From Flavobacterium plurextorum (GTDB taxonomy: Bacteria > Bacteroidota > Bacteroidia > Flavobacteriales > Flavobacteriaceae), in contig NZ_MUHD01000014.1 of assembly GCF_002217395.1 (NCBI RefSeq), forward strand, positions 62,001 through 126,000: 64,000 bases of DNA. Reading direction: 5' to 3'. How positions within the stretch are numbered: the stretch's first letter is position 1; every line of letters begins with the position of its first letter. Shown one piece after another: positions 55,177 to 64,000 of the stretch. The notes under the pieces are model-generated. The model was not told where the DNA came from, made no database searches, and was given only the letters and a program-made list of their open reading frames with translations. Position numbers and translations under genes: made by a program.

Positions 55177-56091
55177 CTATTCTTGAAGAATCATTTCGTC
55201 GTATGTTAGAATCGTATTATATCCTTTTGATGTGAAATAATCTTTTGGATTTTCTTCTGAAACTGCCATTACAAAATCTCCTCCCCAAGCGCCAAGACTT
55301 TTAATGGTGCCGTTAAAGTCGGGAAAAGCAACCTCTTTAATAGTTTCAATTTCAAGAATATTACTTAAATGGATTTCGTGTTTTTCGACTGCATATTCAA
55401 ACTCTTTAAGAGTTTTAGCGTTCAAGATTGCCTTAGTGATTTTATTGTTTTCAGCAACGCTCTTGGTTAAATTTTGATCTTTATGTCTATTGTAAGCATG
55501 TATTGCCGCTTTGCTGTTCTGCTTTTTATTTAGATAAACAAAGAAAATGTTTTTTGTAAAATCAGGTTTAAATGAAACTGGTTCTACACTGTTATTTTCT
55601 ATTTTGTAGAGAATCGGCGTATTATTTTGAGCACAGGCAATATCGTAACCACTACCTCCAAAGCTGTTTTTAAGCAATGTAAAAGCATTAACTTTTGTCC
55701 ACTGAGCAATATTATTGATTAGAGTAGAAGATGTTCCTAGTCCCCAATTTTTTTGAAAAGTAAGATGTGTGGTGATTTTGTACCCATTAGATTGCGTAAT
55801 GAAATCTGGATTTAGTAAGAATGCCTCGTGAAGAATATCAATTAAAGTTGTTCTTACGGTTTCAATTTCTGAATCGACATTGGTTGTGATTTCCTCAAAT
55901 GTAAAAGTGTCTTCAAACCAAAGTTCCTGATCGTAGTCGTAACTTTTCCATTCGATAATTTTATTATCTCTATTTTCGACAACTAAATTTTGACCAAATT
56001 TTGTTGGAAGCGCAAATGAATCGGCACCATCTAAAACTAAATATTCTCCAGAGATAAGTAGTTTTCCGTTGCTGTAAAAGGTTGTTGACAT
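55177..56091 (-). CDS. GYDIA family GHMP kinase, candidate phosphomevalonate kinase
   Basis: 304 residues. GHMP motifs: FYSNGKLLISGEYLVLDGAD at the N-terminus, the ATP loop NWGLGTSSTLINN (~115) and GGSGYDIACAQ (~146), the last naming the GYDIA family. A C-terminal SLGAWGGDFVMAV matches the GHMP C-terminal loop. SGYDIA is also the mark of phosphomevalonate kinases. It is next to HMG-CoA reductase, and no other phosphomevalonate kinase is seen in this window, so that role is likely but not proved. Confidence 0.85.
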   Translation of the reverse strand: MSTTFYSNGKLLISGEYLVLDGADSFALPTKFGQNLVVENRDNKIIEWKSYDYDQELWFEDTFTFEEITTNVDSEIETVRTTLIDILHEAFLLNPDFITQSNGYKITTHLTFQKNWGLGTSSTLINNIAQWTKVNAFTLLKNSFGGSGYDIACAQNNTPILYKIENNSVEPVSFKPDFTKNIFFVYLNKKQNSKAAIHAYNRHKDQNLTKSVAENNKITKAILNAKTLKEFEYAVEKHEIHLSNILEIETIKEVAFPDFNGTIKSLGAWGGDFVMAVSEENPKDYFTSKGYNTILTYDEMILQE

Positions 56092-56158
56092 ACGTGGTTT
56101 TTTAGTCCTGATAAAAAATGAGAAACTATGTTTTTGAGCTTACAACAGATATCAGGTT

Positions 56159-56172
56159 CCGATAATTATCGG
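56159..56172. repeat. 14-bp palindrome ccgataattatcgg
   Basis: This perfect palindrome lies in the 91-base gap between the GHMP kinase and the HMG-CoA reductase. It is related to the 18-bp palindrome at 25226. It may act as a hairpin in the mRNA but has no T run. Confidence 0.6.
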
Positions 56173-56182
56173 GAAGCTTTTA

Positions 56183-57496
56183 TTATTTTCTTAAGTTTTC
56201 AATAAATTCAACTACAGCACTATGAGAAACGGCAGTTTTCTTGAAATGTGACTTGATTTGATGACGTTCTTCGCTTGTAGCTTCAAATTGATTGATAATG
56301 TTGTTTAAGTGCATTTTCATGTGTCCTTCCTGAATTCCAGTTGTAGTTAAAGAACGTAATGCAGCGAAATTTTGCGCTAAACCTGCAACGGCAGTAATCT
56401 CCATTAATTCTCTCGCTGAAGGTTTTTGAAGAATTTCTAAACACAATTTTACTAAAGGATGAAGAGATGTTAGTCCTCCTACGGTTCCTAAAGCCAAAGG
56501 TATTTCCAGCCAGAAAGTAAAAATTCCGTCTTCAATTTTAGCATGTGATAAACTTGAATATTGTCCGTTTCTTGATGCGTAAGCATGAACTCCGGCTTCG
56601 ATGGCTCTAAAATCATTTCCAGTTGCCAAAACCACAGCGTCTACACCATTCATGATCCCTTTGTTGTGTGTAACCGCTCTAAAAGGTTCAACTTCGGCAA
56701 TTTGAACAGCTTGTACAAAACGTTCTGCAAATTCCAGCGGATTTTGAATGTGTTTTTCAGCTAAATCTTCAACTGGGCAAGAAACCTCGGCTCTTACAAC
56801 ACAATTTGGAACATAATTAGATAAAATGCTCATAATTACTTTCAAGCTTTCTTCATCAGAAAATAAAGCAGAATCTTGAAATTCTTCTTTTAAAGTAGAT
56901 GCAAATTGTTCTAAACAAGAGTTTATGAAATTTGCGCCCATACTGTCTTTTGTTTCGAAAGTGGCGTGAAGTTGAAAATAATTTTCCAGGAGACTTCTTT
57001 TATCCTTTAACTGGATATCTAATATTCCTCCGCCACGCTGCTGCATGTTTTTTGTAATGCTTTGTGTGTCAGAGAAAAATTTTGGTTTTATTTCTTGAAA
57101 GAAAGATTGAAGTTTTTCAACATCTCCGTTATAAGTAAAGTGAACTTGACCTATTTTTTCAGTATCAATAATTGTTGTTTTAAAACCTCCACGTGTCGAC
57201 CAGAACTTTGCGGCTTTTGATGCGGCTGCAACAACTGAACTTTCTTCAATTGCCATTGGGATGGTTTTATATTTTCCGTTTATTAAAAAGTTTGGAGCAA
57301 CTCCAAGTGGAATATATAAATTTGAAATCGTGTTTTCAATAAACTCATCATGTAATTGTTGGAGCTTTTCGTCTGAATTCCAGTAATTTCTTATAATATT
57401 TAGGGCCTCTTCAGGCGTTGAAAAATATTCGTTTGCAATCCAGTTTATTTTTTCCTTTTTGGATAATTTAGAAAATCCGGCAACAGCGTTGTTCAT
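56183..57496 (-). CDS. mvaA: Hydroxymethylglutaryl-CoA reductase, class II (degradative type)
   Basis: 437 residues, class II length. Family marks are GVAPNFLINGKYKTIPMAIE with EESSVVAAASKAAKFW at the substrate site, DSMGANFINS (~185), MNGVDAVVLATGNDFRAIEA with the Lys-containing HNKGIMNGVD, and LGTVGGLTSLHPLV. Here it surely works in the biosynthetic direction, HMG-CoA to mevalonate, as bacterial mevalonate pathways often use class II enzymes. It has a TATCTTTG promoter and runs into the GHMP kinase. Confidence 0.94.
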   Translation of the reverse strand: MNNAVAGFSKLSKKEKINWIANEYFSTPEEALNIIRNYWNSDEKLQQLHDEFIENTISNLYIPLGVAPNFLINGKYKTIPMAIEESSVVAAASKAAKFWSTRGGFKTTIIDTEKIGQVHFTYNGDVEKLQSFFQEIKPKFFSDTQSITKNMQQRGGGILDIQLKDKRSLLENYFQLHATFETKDSMGANFINSCLEQFASTLKEEFQDSALFSDEESLKVIMSILSNYVPNCVVRAEVSCPVEDLAEKHIQNPLEFAERFVQAVQIAEVEPFRAVTHNKGIMNGVDAVVLATGNDFRAIEAGVHAYASRNGQYSSLSHAKIEDGIFTFWLEIPLALGTVGGLTSLHPLVKLCLEILQKPSARELMEITAVAGLAQNFAALRSLTTTGIQEGHMKMHLNNIINQFEATSEERHQIKSHFKKTAVSHSAVVEFIENLRK

Positions 57497-57525
57497 TCTC
57501 AGTATATTAAATAATATTGTTGCGG

Positions 57526-57557
57526 CAAAGATACTATTTTAAGAGTTTTGTTTGCAA
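57526..57557 (-). promoter_or_regulatory. Promoter of the HMG-CoA reductase gene
   Basis: On the minus strand TTG (57557-57555), a 21-base spacer and TATCTTTG (57533-57526) match the consensus. The leader to the ATG is about 30 bases. Confidence 0.65.
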
Positions 57558-57676
57558 TGTATTTCAAACTTGAAAATACGCAATCGTTATTTTTTTTAAC
57601 ATTTAACACTTAAAATGTGTATTATGTTTATTTTTTTTACTAAAATTGGGCTCTTTTTATATTTAAAATAATTCTG

Positions 57677-59848
57677 ATGAATACAAGTAAAATTACTGTT
57701 GTGCTTTTGTTAATAGTTGCGACAGTTTTTGGGCAGCAAAAAATTACGGTTGAAAACATCTATGGCGGGGCATTTCGGGCAAAAGGGATGGATGCATTGC
57801 AATCTTTAAAAAATACAAACCAATATACGGTTTTAAATGTTGACCAAGTAAATAGGAGTATGCAGATCGATTTATATGACTTTGCAACTCTAAAAAAAGT
57901 ATCAAACTTAATAGATACTAAAAACCATAAAGCACTTTCAGACGGAATTGACAGCTATACTTTCGATGCTTCAGAAAAAAAGATTTTAATTGCCTGCAAT
58001 TCTAAAAAAATCTTCCGTCACTCTTTTACAGCAGATTATTTTTTATACGATATTGCTTCTAAATCATTAACAAAACTTGTCGATTTTCAAATTCAAGAGC
58101 CAACTTTTTCTCCTGATGGAACTAAGATTGCTTATGCAAAAGAAAATAATTTATACGTTTACGACTTAGTATCAAAAAAATCTACAGCCATAACTACTGA
58201 TGGAAAGAAAAATGCAATTATAAACGGTATCACTGACTGGGTTTACGAAGAAGAATTTGCTTTTGTACGTGCGTTTGACTGGAGTAAAGACAGTAAGAAA
58301 ATAGCTTTTATTCGTTTTGACGAAAGTCAGGTTCCTGAGTTCTCTATGTCGATATTTCACAAAGATTTATATCCAACGATTGAAACGTTTAAATATCCTA
58401 AAGCTGGAGAAAAAAATTCGGTAGTTTCATTACATATTTATGATGCTGCAGGAAATACGTCTAAAAAAGTAGATTTAGGAAATTACAATGACTTTTATAT
58501 TGCAAGATTGCAGTGGACAAATGATAATAATACTTTATCAGCTCAGGTTTTAAACCGCCATCAAAGTAATCTTGATTTGTTGTTTGTTGACGGAACGACA
58601 GCTGCCGCAAAAGTGGTTTTAAATGAAAAAGACAAAGCTTATGTTGATGTTACGGATAACTTAACATTCTTAAAAGATAATAGTTTTATCTGGACAAGCG
58701 AAAAAGACGGTTTCAATCATATTTATCTTTATGATAAAACTGGAAAACTTAAAAATCAGGTTACAAAAGGAAACTGGGAAGTGGTTTCATACTACGGTTT
58801 CGATGAAAAAACAAAAACTATTTTCTACCAATCTACAGAAAATGGTTCTATCAATAGAGATGTTTACAGAATTGGTTTAGACGGAAAAAACAAAGCTCGT
58901 TTAACTTCAAAAACAGGAACAAGTGCGGCTACTTTCAGTCCTAATTTCCAATATTTCATCACTACTTATTCTAGCGCTTCTCAGCCAACAACTTATACTT
59001 TAAATGAGGCAAAAGCAGGAAAAGAAATCCAAGTAATAGAAAACAATCAAGCACTTTCAGATAAATTGAAAGCATACAATCTTCCTGCAAAAGAATTTTT
59101 TGTTTTAAAAACAGCAAAAGGAAATGAATTGAATGCATGGATTTTGAAACCAAAGGATTTTGATGCTTCAAAAAAATATCCTGTTTTCATGTATCAATAT
59201 TCTGGTCCAGGATCTCAGCAAGTAAATAACGACTGGAACAACTCTGATGATTATTGGTTTGCTTCTTTAACACAACAAGGTTATATCGTAGCTTGTGTTG
59301 ATGGTAGAGGAACTGGTTTTAAAGGTGCTGATTTCAAAAAAGTGACTCAAAAAGAATTAGGGAAATACGAAGTTGAAGATCAAATCGATGCTGCAAAAGT
59401 AATTGGAGCTTATCCTTATGTTGATGCTTCAAGAATTGGAATCTTCGGATGGAGCTATGGCGGATTTATGGCTTCGAACTGTATTTTTCAAGGAAATGAT
59501 GTGTTTAAAATGGCAATCGCTGTTGCGCCGGTTACAAACTGGAGATTTTATGACAGCGTTTACACAGAGAGATACATGCAGACTCCACAGGAAAATGCAA
59601 GCGGATACGATCAAAACTCTCCAATAAATCACGTTGATAAATTAAAAGGTAAATTTTTATTGATTCACGGATCTGCTGATGATAACGTTCATGTTCAAAA
59701 CTCAATGCAAATGATGGAAGCGTTAATTCAAGCAAATAAACAGTTTGATTCTCAGATTTATCCAGACAAGAATCATGGTATTTTTGGAGGCAAAACCAGA
59801 ATTCAGCTTTATAATAAAATGACTAACTTTATCAAAGAAAATTTATAA
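57677..59848 (+). CDS. S9 family peptidase, dipeptidyl peptidase IV
   Basis: 723 residues. The signal peptide ends near VFGQ, followed by a DPPIV beta-propeller (~40-480, with WVYEEEFAFVRAFDWSKDSK, holding the Glu pair that binds the substrate N-terminus). The alpha/beta-hydrolase domain has Ser in IFGWSYGGFMAS, Asp in HGSADDNVH and His in DKNHGIFGG. It removes X-Pro or X-Ala dipeptides from peptides in the periplasm or on the envelope. The following POT transporters fit as importers of the products. Confidence 0.94.
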   Translation: MNTSKITVVLLLIVATVFGQQKITVENIYGGAFRAKGMDALQSLKNTNQYTVLNVDQVNRSMQIDLYDFATLKKVSNLIDTKNHKALSDGIDSYTFDASEKKILIACNSKKIFRHSFTADYFLYDIASKSLTKLVDFQIQEPTFSPDGTKIAYAKENNLYVYDLVSKKSTAITTDGKKNAIINGITDWVYEEEFAFVRAFDWSKDSKKIAFIRFDESQVPEFSMSIFHKDLYPTIETFKYPKAGEKNSVVSLHIYDAAGNTSKKVDLGNYNDFYIARLQWTNDNNTLSAQVLNRHQSNLDLLFVDGTTAAAKVVLNEKDKAYVDVTDNLTFLKDNSFIWTSEKDGFNHIYLYDKTGKLKNQVTKGNWEVVSYYGFDEKTKTIFYQSTENGSINRDVYRIGLDGKNKARLTSKTGTSAATFSPNFQYFITTYSSASQPTTYTLNEAKAGKEIQVIENNQALSDKLKAYNLPAKEFFVLKTAKGNELNAWILKPKDFDASKKYPVFMYQYSGPGSQQVNNDWNNSDDYWFASLTQQGYIVACVDGRGTGFKGADFKKVTQKELGKYEVEDQIDAAKVIGAYPYVDASRIGIFGWSYGGFMASNCIFQGNDVFKMAIAVAPVTNWRFYDSVYTERYMQTPQENASGYDQNSPINHVDKLKGKFLLIHGSADDNVHVQNSMQMMEALIQANKQFDSQIYPDKNHGIFGGKTRIQLYNKMTNFIKENL

Positions 59849-59876
59849 TCTAAAAATATATTAACCTAAAATAATA

Positions 59877-61562
59877 ATGAATAATATGGGAGAAACTCAA
59901 GTAAAAACTGCGCATCCAAAAGGTCTTTGGGTATTATTTGGAACAGAGATGTGGGAGCGATTCAATTTTTATGGAATGCGCGCTTTGTTAACTTTATTTC
60001 TTGTGAATTCATTATTGATGAAAGAAGAAGAAGCTTCTTTAATTTATGGAGGTTTCCTTGGACTTTGTTATTTAACACCAATGTTGGGAGGTTTTATTGC
60101 TGACCGTTTTTTTGGAAACAGAAATTGTATTTTATTAGGTGGATTGATGATGGCGATTGGACAGCTTTTGTTGTTTACAAGCGCAACTGTTTTTGACGCA
60201 AATTTAGGTTTAGCTAAAACTATAATGTATTCTGGATTGGCTGTAATCGTTTTTGGAAACGGTTTCTTTAAGCCGAATATTTCTAGTATGGTGGGAAGTC
60301 TGTATCCTAAACAAGAAAAGACAAAATTAGATACGGCTTTTACTATTTTCTACATGGGAATTAATTTAGGAGCATTTTTAGGTCAATACATTTGCCCAAT
60401 TTTAGGAGATGTTAAAGATTCTGGAGGTGTTCGTGATATTCATGCTTTTAAATGGGGATTTTTAGCGGCATCTATCGCTATGCTTTTAGGAACAACTCTT
60501 TTTTACTTCTTAAAAAATAAATATGTTGTATCGCCGGAAGGAAGACCTTTAGGAGGTTTACCATCGAAAAATGTTTCAGCTGATTTTGAAGAAGGAGAGG
60601 CACAGCAAGCTAATTTTTCGAATAAAGCTTTGACTATTGCGGGAATTGCATTTATTGCATTAGGATTCTTTTTTCATTATGTAGTAGGGCAGAATTTAAT
60701 TTATACTTTAATTTATTCTAGTGGTATTGCGTTAGCAGGACTAATTGTTTCAGATTCATCACTTACTAAGATTGAAAGAGATAGAATTATAGTAATTTAT
60801 ATAGTTTCGTTCTTTGTTATCTTCTTCTGGGCTGCATTTGAACAAGCTGGATCTTCATTAACTTTTATTGCAGATAATCAAACAGATCGTAATTTCTTTG
60901 GTTTCCAAATGCCAGCTTCTATGGTGCAAATTTTTAATGGTTTGTTCGTTGTAGCTTTGGCTGTTCCTTTTAGTATAATTTGGGATACTTTGAGAGCTAA
61001 AGGTAAAGAACCAATTTCTCCAGTGAAATTAGCAGTTGGATTGGTTGTTATCTCTATAAGTTTCTTTATGATAGCGACTCAGGTTTCATACATTGGAACT
61101 TCAGGTTTATTAGCTATTAAATGGCTTATTTTATTATATTTCTTAAACACATGTGCAGAGCTGTGTTTATCTCCAATTGGACTATCGTTAGTTGGTAAAT
61201 TATCTCCAAAACGTTTTGCTTCATTGTTATATGGAGTATTCTTTTTGTCTAATGCTTCTGGATATGCTTTAGGTGGAACTTTAGGTTCAATTTTGCCGGC
61301 AACAGGAGATAAATTTGCAAAAGCTAAGGAATTAGGTATCGATCTTCAAGCAGTTTTAGATAAAACAGTAACTCCAACAGCTGAGCAGCTGGCTCTTTTA
61401 GACAAACATCAAATTAGTGCTGCAAATCACTTTTTTGCAGGATTCGAGATTCATAATTTATATGAGTTTTTCATGGTGTTTGTTGTTCTTACTGGAATCG
61501 CAGCAATCATATTATTTGCATTGACTCCATTTTTGAAGAAAATGATGCATGGTGTTAGATAA
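59877..61562 (+). CDS. POT family peptide transporter, copy 1
   Basis: 561 residues. The proton-coupling motif ExxER is in GTEMWERFNFYGMRALLTLF, the PTR2 motif in GNGFFKPNISSMVG and FYMGINLGAFLGQY. 12-14 membrane helices are expected. It imports di- and tripeptides with protons across the inner membrane. It begins 28 bases after the DPPIV stop, so it is probably co-transcribed. The start may also be ATG 59886. Its length is on the long side because of a loop near residue 475-510. Confidence 0.92.
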   Translation: MNNMGETQVKTAHPKGLWVLFGTEMWERFNFYGMRALLTLFLVNSLLMKEEEASLIYGGFLGLCYLTPMLGGFIADRFFGNRNCILLGGLMMAIGQLLLFTSATVFDANLGLAKTIMYSGLAVIVFGNGFFKPNISSMVGSLYPKQEKTKLDTAFTIFYMGINLGAFLGQYICPILGDVKDSGGVRDIHAFKWGFLAASIAMLLGTTLFYFLKNKYVVSPEGRPLGGLPSKNVSADFEEGEAQQANFSNKALTIAGIAFIALGFFFHYVVGQNLIYTLIYSSGIALAGLIVSDSSLTKIERDRIIVIYIVSFFVIFFWAAFEQAGSSLTFIADNQTDRNFFGFQMPASMVQIFNGLFVVALAVPFSIIWDTLRAKGKEPISPVKLAVGLVVISISFFMIATQVSYIGTSGLLAIKWLILLYFLNTCAELCLSPIGLSLVGKLSPKRFASLLYGVFFLSNASGYALGGTLGSILPATGDKFAKAKELGIDLQAVLDKTVTPTAEQLALLDKHQISAANHFFAGFEIHNLYEFFMVFVVLTGIAAIILFALTPFLKKMMHGVR

Positions 61563-61587
61563 TTAATCAAAATAATATATAGAAAAT

Positions 61588-61618
61588 TACCTACAGGTTT
61601 AGGCTTGTAGGTATTTTT
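61588..61618 (+). terminator. Hairpin between POT copies 1 and 2
   Basis: An 8-bp stem (TACCTACA with TGTAGGTA) and a 10-base loop are followed by T5. It lies just 22 bases before the next ATG, so it may attenuate rather than fully stop transcription. Confidence 0.65.
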
Positions 61619-61639
61619 AATTTTAAAGCGTTTTTAAGT

Positions 61640-63298
61640 ATGTGGAATAAGCACCCAAAAGCATTGCCTTATTTGTTTTTATCTGAAATGTGGGAACGTT
61701 TCGGTTACTATTTAATGATTGGAATTTTTACTTTATATCTTAAAGATGTAGAAAGTGGTTTTGCCATGACCGAGAAAGAGGCTTCTGATTTATACGGAAC
61801 CTTTATCGCACTAGTTTTTCTTACTCCTTTTATTGGCGGCTTAGTTGCTGATAGATATTTAGGGTATAAAAAGTCTATTGTTTTTGGTGGGATTTTAATG
61901 GGTATTGGCTACTTCTTAATGGGCGTACATGATCTTACCGTGCTATATATTGCAATGACTTTGGTAATTATTGGGAACGGTTTTTTCAAACCCAATATTT
62001 CTACGTTGTTAGGAAGTTTTTATACCAATGAAGAATATAAAGATAAAAAGGACGAAGGCTACAACATTTTCTATATGGGAATAAATGTTGGAGCTTTTAT
62101 TTGTAATTTCTTTGGTGCTGCTTTGCAGATTCTTTTAGGTTGGCATTGGGCTTTTATGGCTGCAGGTGTAGGTATGTTCATAGGTGTAATAGTGTTTTTA
62201 TTAGGAACCAAACATTACGTAGGACACGATCAGAAAAAAGGTGTGCAGGAAGGCGATATGCCATTTTATAAAATCATCCTTTTTATTTTATTGCCTTCAT
62301 TTGTTTTTGGAGCAATTGGCTGGTTGATAAAAGGAGTTGCATCAGAGACTAATTTGAACAGCTCAATCTTTGGTTCGGATAGTACAGATGCTTTTATTTT
62401 TGCTTGTATTCCGATTATTTTGTTTTATGGATCGCTTTATGTTAGAGCCAAAGCAGAAGATAAACGTTCGATAGGAGCTTTACTAGCTATTTTTGGAGTA
62501 GTAATTTTATTTTGGGGTGTTTTTAAACTTAATGGTTCAGCACTTACTACTTGGGCAGATCGTTATACAGATAGAGAAGTAACTGGAACAGCCGGTCAGG
62601 TTGTTGGTAAAATAAAATTGGCAAAAGAAGTCGAATATAAAAAGGAATCAACAGAGCTTTATGATGATCAGTTTCGTTTGCAAAAAGTAAACGGAGTTGT
62701 TCAAAAAGAGGAGAATTATCCGTTGTATTTTAGAAATGTTGCACCAGAAAAATTGCCTGCCGAAGGCAGTAAAGTGCATCTATGGGCTACAAACTTAAGT
62801 CAGTCTATTAATCCAGGCTGGGTAATCATATTAACACCTTTGGTTGTTGCATTTTTCTCTTTTTTAAGAGCGAGAAAAAAAGAGCCTTCAACACCAACAA
62901 AAATTGCTTTTGGATTGTTAATTTCAGCCTTGTCTGTTTTGGTTATGATAGCAGCAGTGAAAATTGGCGGCAACGGAACAGAGAAAGTCAGCGTTTGGTG
63001 GTTAGTAGCAAATTACGGAATAATCACAATTGGAGAACTGTTTTTAAGTCCTATGGGATTATCTGTAGTATCTAAATTAAGTCCAGTTAATATCACTTCG
63101 TTGATGATGGGAGGTTGGTTTTTGTCGACTTCTATAGGAAATAAGTTGAGCGGAGTTTTAGCAAGTATGTGGGATACGTATGATAATAAAGTTAACTTTT
63201 TTTGGGTTAATTTTGCATTGTTAATGTTTGCCACCGTACTAATGTTTGCTTTAGTAAAACAACTTAACAAGGTGATGAAAGAAAGAGGAATCAATTAA
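61640..63298 (+). CDS. POT family peptide transporter, copy 2, with large loop insert
   Basis: 552 residues. The ExxER motif is SEMWERFGYYLMIGIFTLYL, with GNGFFKPNISTLLGSFY and FYMGINVGAFICNFFG further on. Between helices in the C-terminal half lies a ~70-residue hydrophilic insert (after TTWADRYTDREVTGT, running to KVHLWATNLSQSINPG), absent from copy 1. The role is di/tripeptide import by family. It is distinct from copy 1, so the tandem is not a recent duplication. Confidence 0.9.
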   Translation: MWNKHPKALPYLFLSEMWERFGYYLMIGIFTLYLKDVESGFAMTEKEASDLYGTFIALVFLTPFIGGLVADRYLGYKKSIVFGGILMGIGYFLMGVHDLTVLYIAMTLVIIGNGFFKPNISTLLGSFYTNEEYKDKKDEGYNIFYMGINVGAFICNFFGAALQILLGWHWAFMAAGVGMFIGVIVFLLGTKHYVGHDQKKGVQEGDMPFYKIILFILLPSFVFGAIGWLIKGVASETNLNSSIFGSDSTDAFIFACIPIILFYGSLYVRAKAEDKRSIGALLAIFGVVILFWGVFKLNGSALTTWADRYTDREVTGTAGQVVGKIKLAKEVEYKKESTELYDDQFRLQKVNGVVQKEENYPLYFRNVAPEKLPAEGSKVHLWATNLSQSINPGWVIILTPLVVAFFSFLRARKKEPSTPTKIAFGLLISALSVLVMIAAVKIGGNGTEKVSVWWLVANYGIITIGELFLSPMGLSVVSKLSPVNITSLMMGGWFLSTSIGNKLSGVLASMWDTYDNKVNFFWVNFALLMFATVLMFALVKQLNKVMKERGIN

Positions 63299-63312
63299 TT
63301 ATAAATAAATAA

Positions 63313-64000
63313 ATGGAGCAAAAGATTACTTTAGAGGAAATACAAAATTTTAAGGGCAACTATCCAAAGCAATTGTGGTATTTGTTTTTTGTTGAAATGT
63401 GGGAGCGTTTTTGCTTTTACGGAATGCGCGGAGTTCTTGTTATTTTCATGGTAGATCAGCTTTTTTTGAAAGAAGATCATGCTAGTTTGCAATACGGTGC
63501 TATTCAGGCTTTTGTATATGCTTTTACCTTTATTGGAGGTATTTTTGCCGATAAAGTTTTAGGATTTAAAAAATCATTGTTCTTTGGCGGGATCGTTATG
63601 ATTCTTGGAAATCTTCTGATCGCCGTTTCTCCTCATGATTTCTTTTACTATGGTATCGCTTTTTCTATTATTGGAACAGGTTTTTTTAAACCAAACGTTT
63701 CATCAATGGTTGGAGAATTGTATCACGAAAGTGACGGACGTAGAGATGCTGGTTACGGAATGTTTTATGCCGGAATAAATGTAGGAGGTCTTTTTGGAGG
63801 TGCTTTATGTGTTTATTTAGGGAAATATTATTCTTGGCAATTATGCTTTTTGTCAGCAGCAATAGTAATGTTTTTAGGTTTAATCACATTTTTATTCACT
63901 AAAAAATATTTAGGGCCAATTGGAGATTCTCCATTGTTGAACTTAGAGCCTGGTAAAAGACGAATTCGCGAAATAGCAGTATATGCTTTATCAATTTTAA
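63313..64000 (+). CDS. POT family peptide transporter, copy 3, 3' end cut by window
   Basis: The first ~229 residues of a third POT carrier run off the right edge. The start ATG 63313 lies 14 bases after copy 2. Motifs are FFVEMWERFCFYGMRGVLVI, GTGFFKPNVSSMVGELYHES and MFYAGINVGGLFGGALC. About six membrane helices are in view. The window does not allow a claim on its full length or integrity. Confidence 0.88.
   Translation, partial: MEQKITLEEIQNFKGNYPKQLWYLFFVEMWERFCFYGMRGVLVIFMVDQLFLKEDHASLQYGAIQAFVYAFTFIGGIFADKVLGFKKSLFFGGIVMILGNLLIAVSPHDFFYYGIAFSIIGTGFFKPNVSSMVGELYHESDGRRDAGYGMFYAGINVGGLFGGALCVYLGKYYSWQLCFLSAAIVMFLGLITFLFTKKYLGPIGDSPLLNLEPGKRRIREIAVYALSIL

Noticed and set aside
63013..63294. 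Minus-strand 93-residue frame at the POT copy 2 end
   Set aside because: It lies wholly inside a well-supported transporter gene and shows no family features.
59877..64000. Recent triplication of POT genes
   Set aside because: The three proteins share only family motifs and differ in loops and length, so they are old paralogues rather than a fresh duplication.

Overview
The window looks like chromosomal DNA of a Flavobacterium-type Bacteroidota, close to F. johnsoniae in style. The base composition is AT-rich, genes are densely packed, and promoters carry the flavobacterial -7 box (TAnnTTTG, often TATCTTTG). Other lineage marks are SusC/SusD outer-membrane proteins, a T9SS C-terminal sorting domain, TonB receptors with carboxypeptidase-like regulatory domains, a mevalonate pathway and many short intergenic palindromes. 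No rRNA operon, prophage, IS element or CRISPR array was seen. One tRNA-Phe is present. No gene-free stretch exceeds 300 bases.

Layout. 1-884: 5' part of a TonB-dependent receptor (minus). 1118-11725: mixed housekeeping and small genes (DUF4407, PH/SHOCT, YjbR, DUF4260, GNAT, cyclase, hemW, ruvC, flippase-like protein, GT2, two small envelope proteins, DUF456, a DUF937-like protein). 11789-17169: minus-strand isoprenoid block (RluB-like enzyme, UbiA prenyltransferase, DUF502, mevalonate kinase, a RelE/ParE toxin-antitoxin pair, diphosphomevalonate decarboxylase). 17322-25180: TspO, a TPR protein, three tandem paralogous secreted proteins, an MBL hydrolase, a Crp/Fnr regulator, a HAD phosphatase, a flavoprotein and GDPD.

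25449-45815 is a full starch/maltodextrin utilisation locus. The minus arm encodes an MFS sugar transporter, beta-phosphoglucomutase, GH65 phosphorylase, GH97 alpha-glucosidase and two GH13 amylases, next to a LacI-type regulator. The divergent plus arm encodes SusC, SusD, SusE and a large GH13 amylase with a T9SS sorting domain. Inferred flow: surface amylase and SusD/E capture starch, SusC imports oligosaccharides, periplasmic GH13/GH97 trim them, the MFS carrier imports maltose, and GH65 plus beta-PGM convert it phosphorolytically to glucose and glucose-6-phosphate.

45936-54979: an MHS transporter with a small membrane partner, tRNA-Phe, then coaX, an outer-membrane protein, lptC, a small membrane protein, a CNNM/CorC protein and a PpiD-like foldase. 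55177-57496: a second mevalonate locus (GYDIA GHMP kinase and class II HMG-CoA reductase). 57677-64000: dipeptidyl peptidase IV followed by three POT peptide transporters, the last cut by the window edge.

The most unusual feature is a set of short mobile-looking repeats. They sit between genes, and similar sequences also lie in frame inside hemW, the cyclase gene and the GT2 gene; another family supplies the stop codons of ruvC and pgmB. A nested 142-bp palindromic element lies between two amylase genes.
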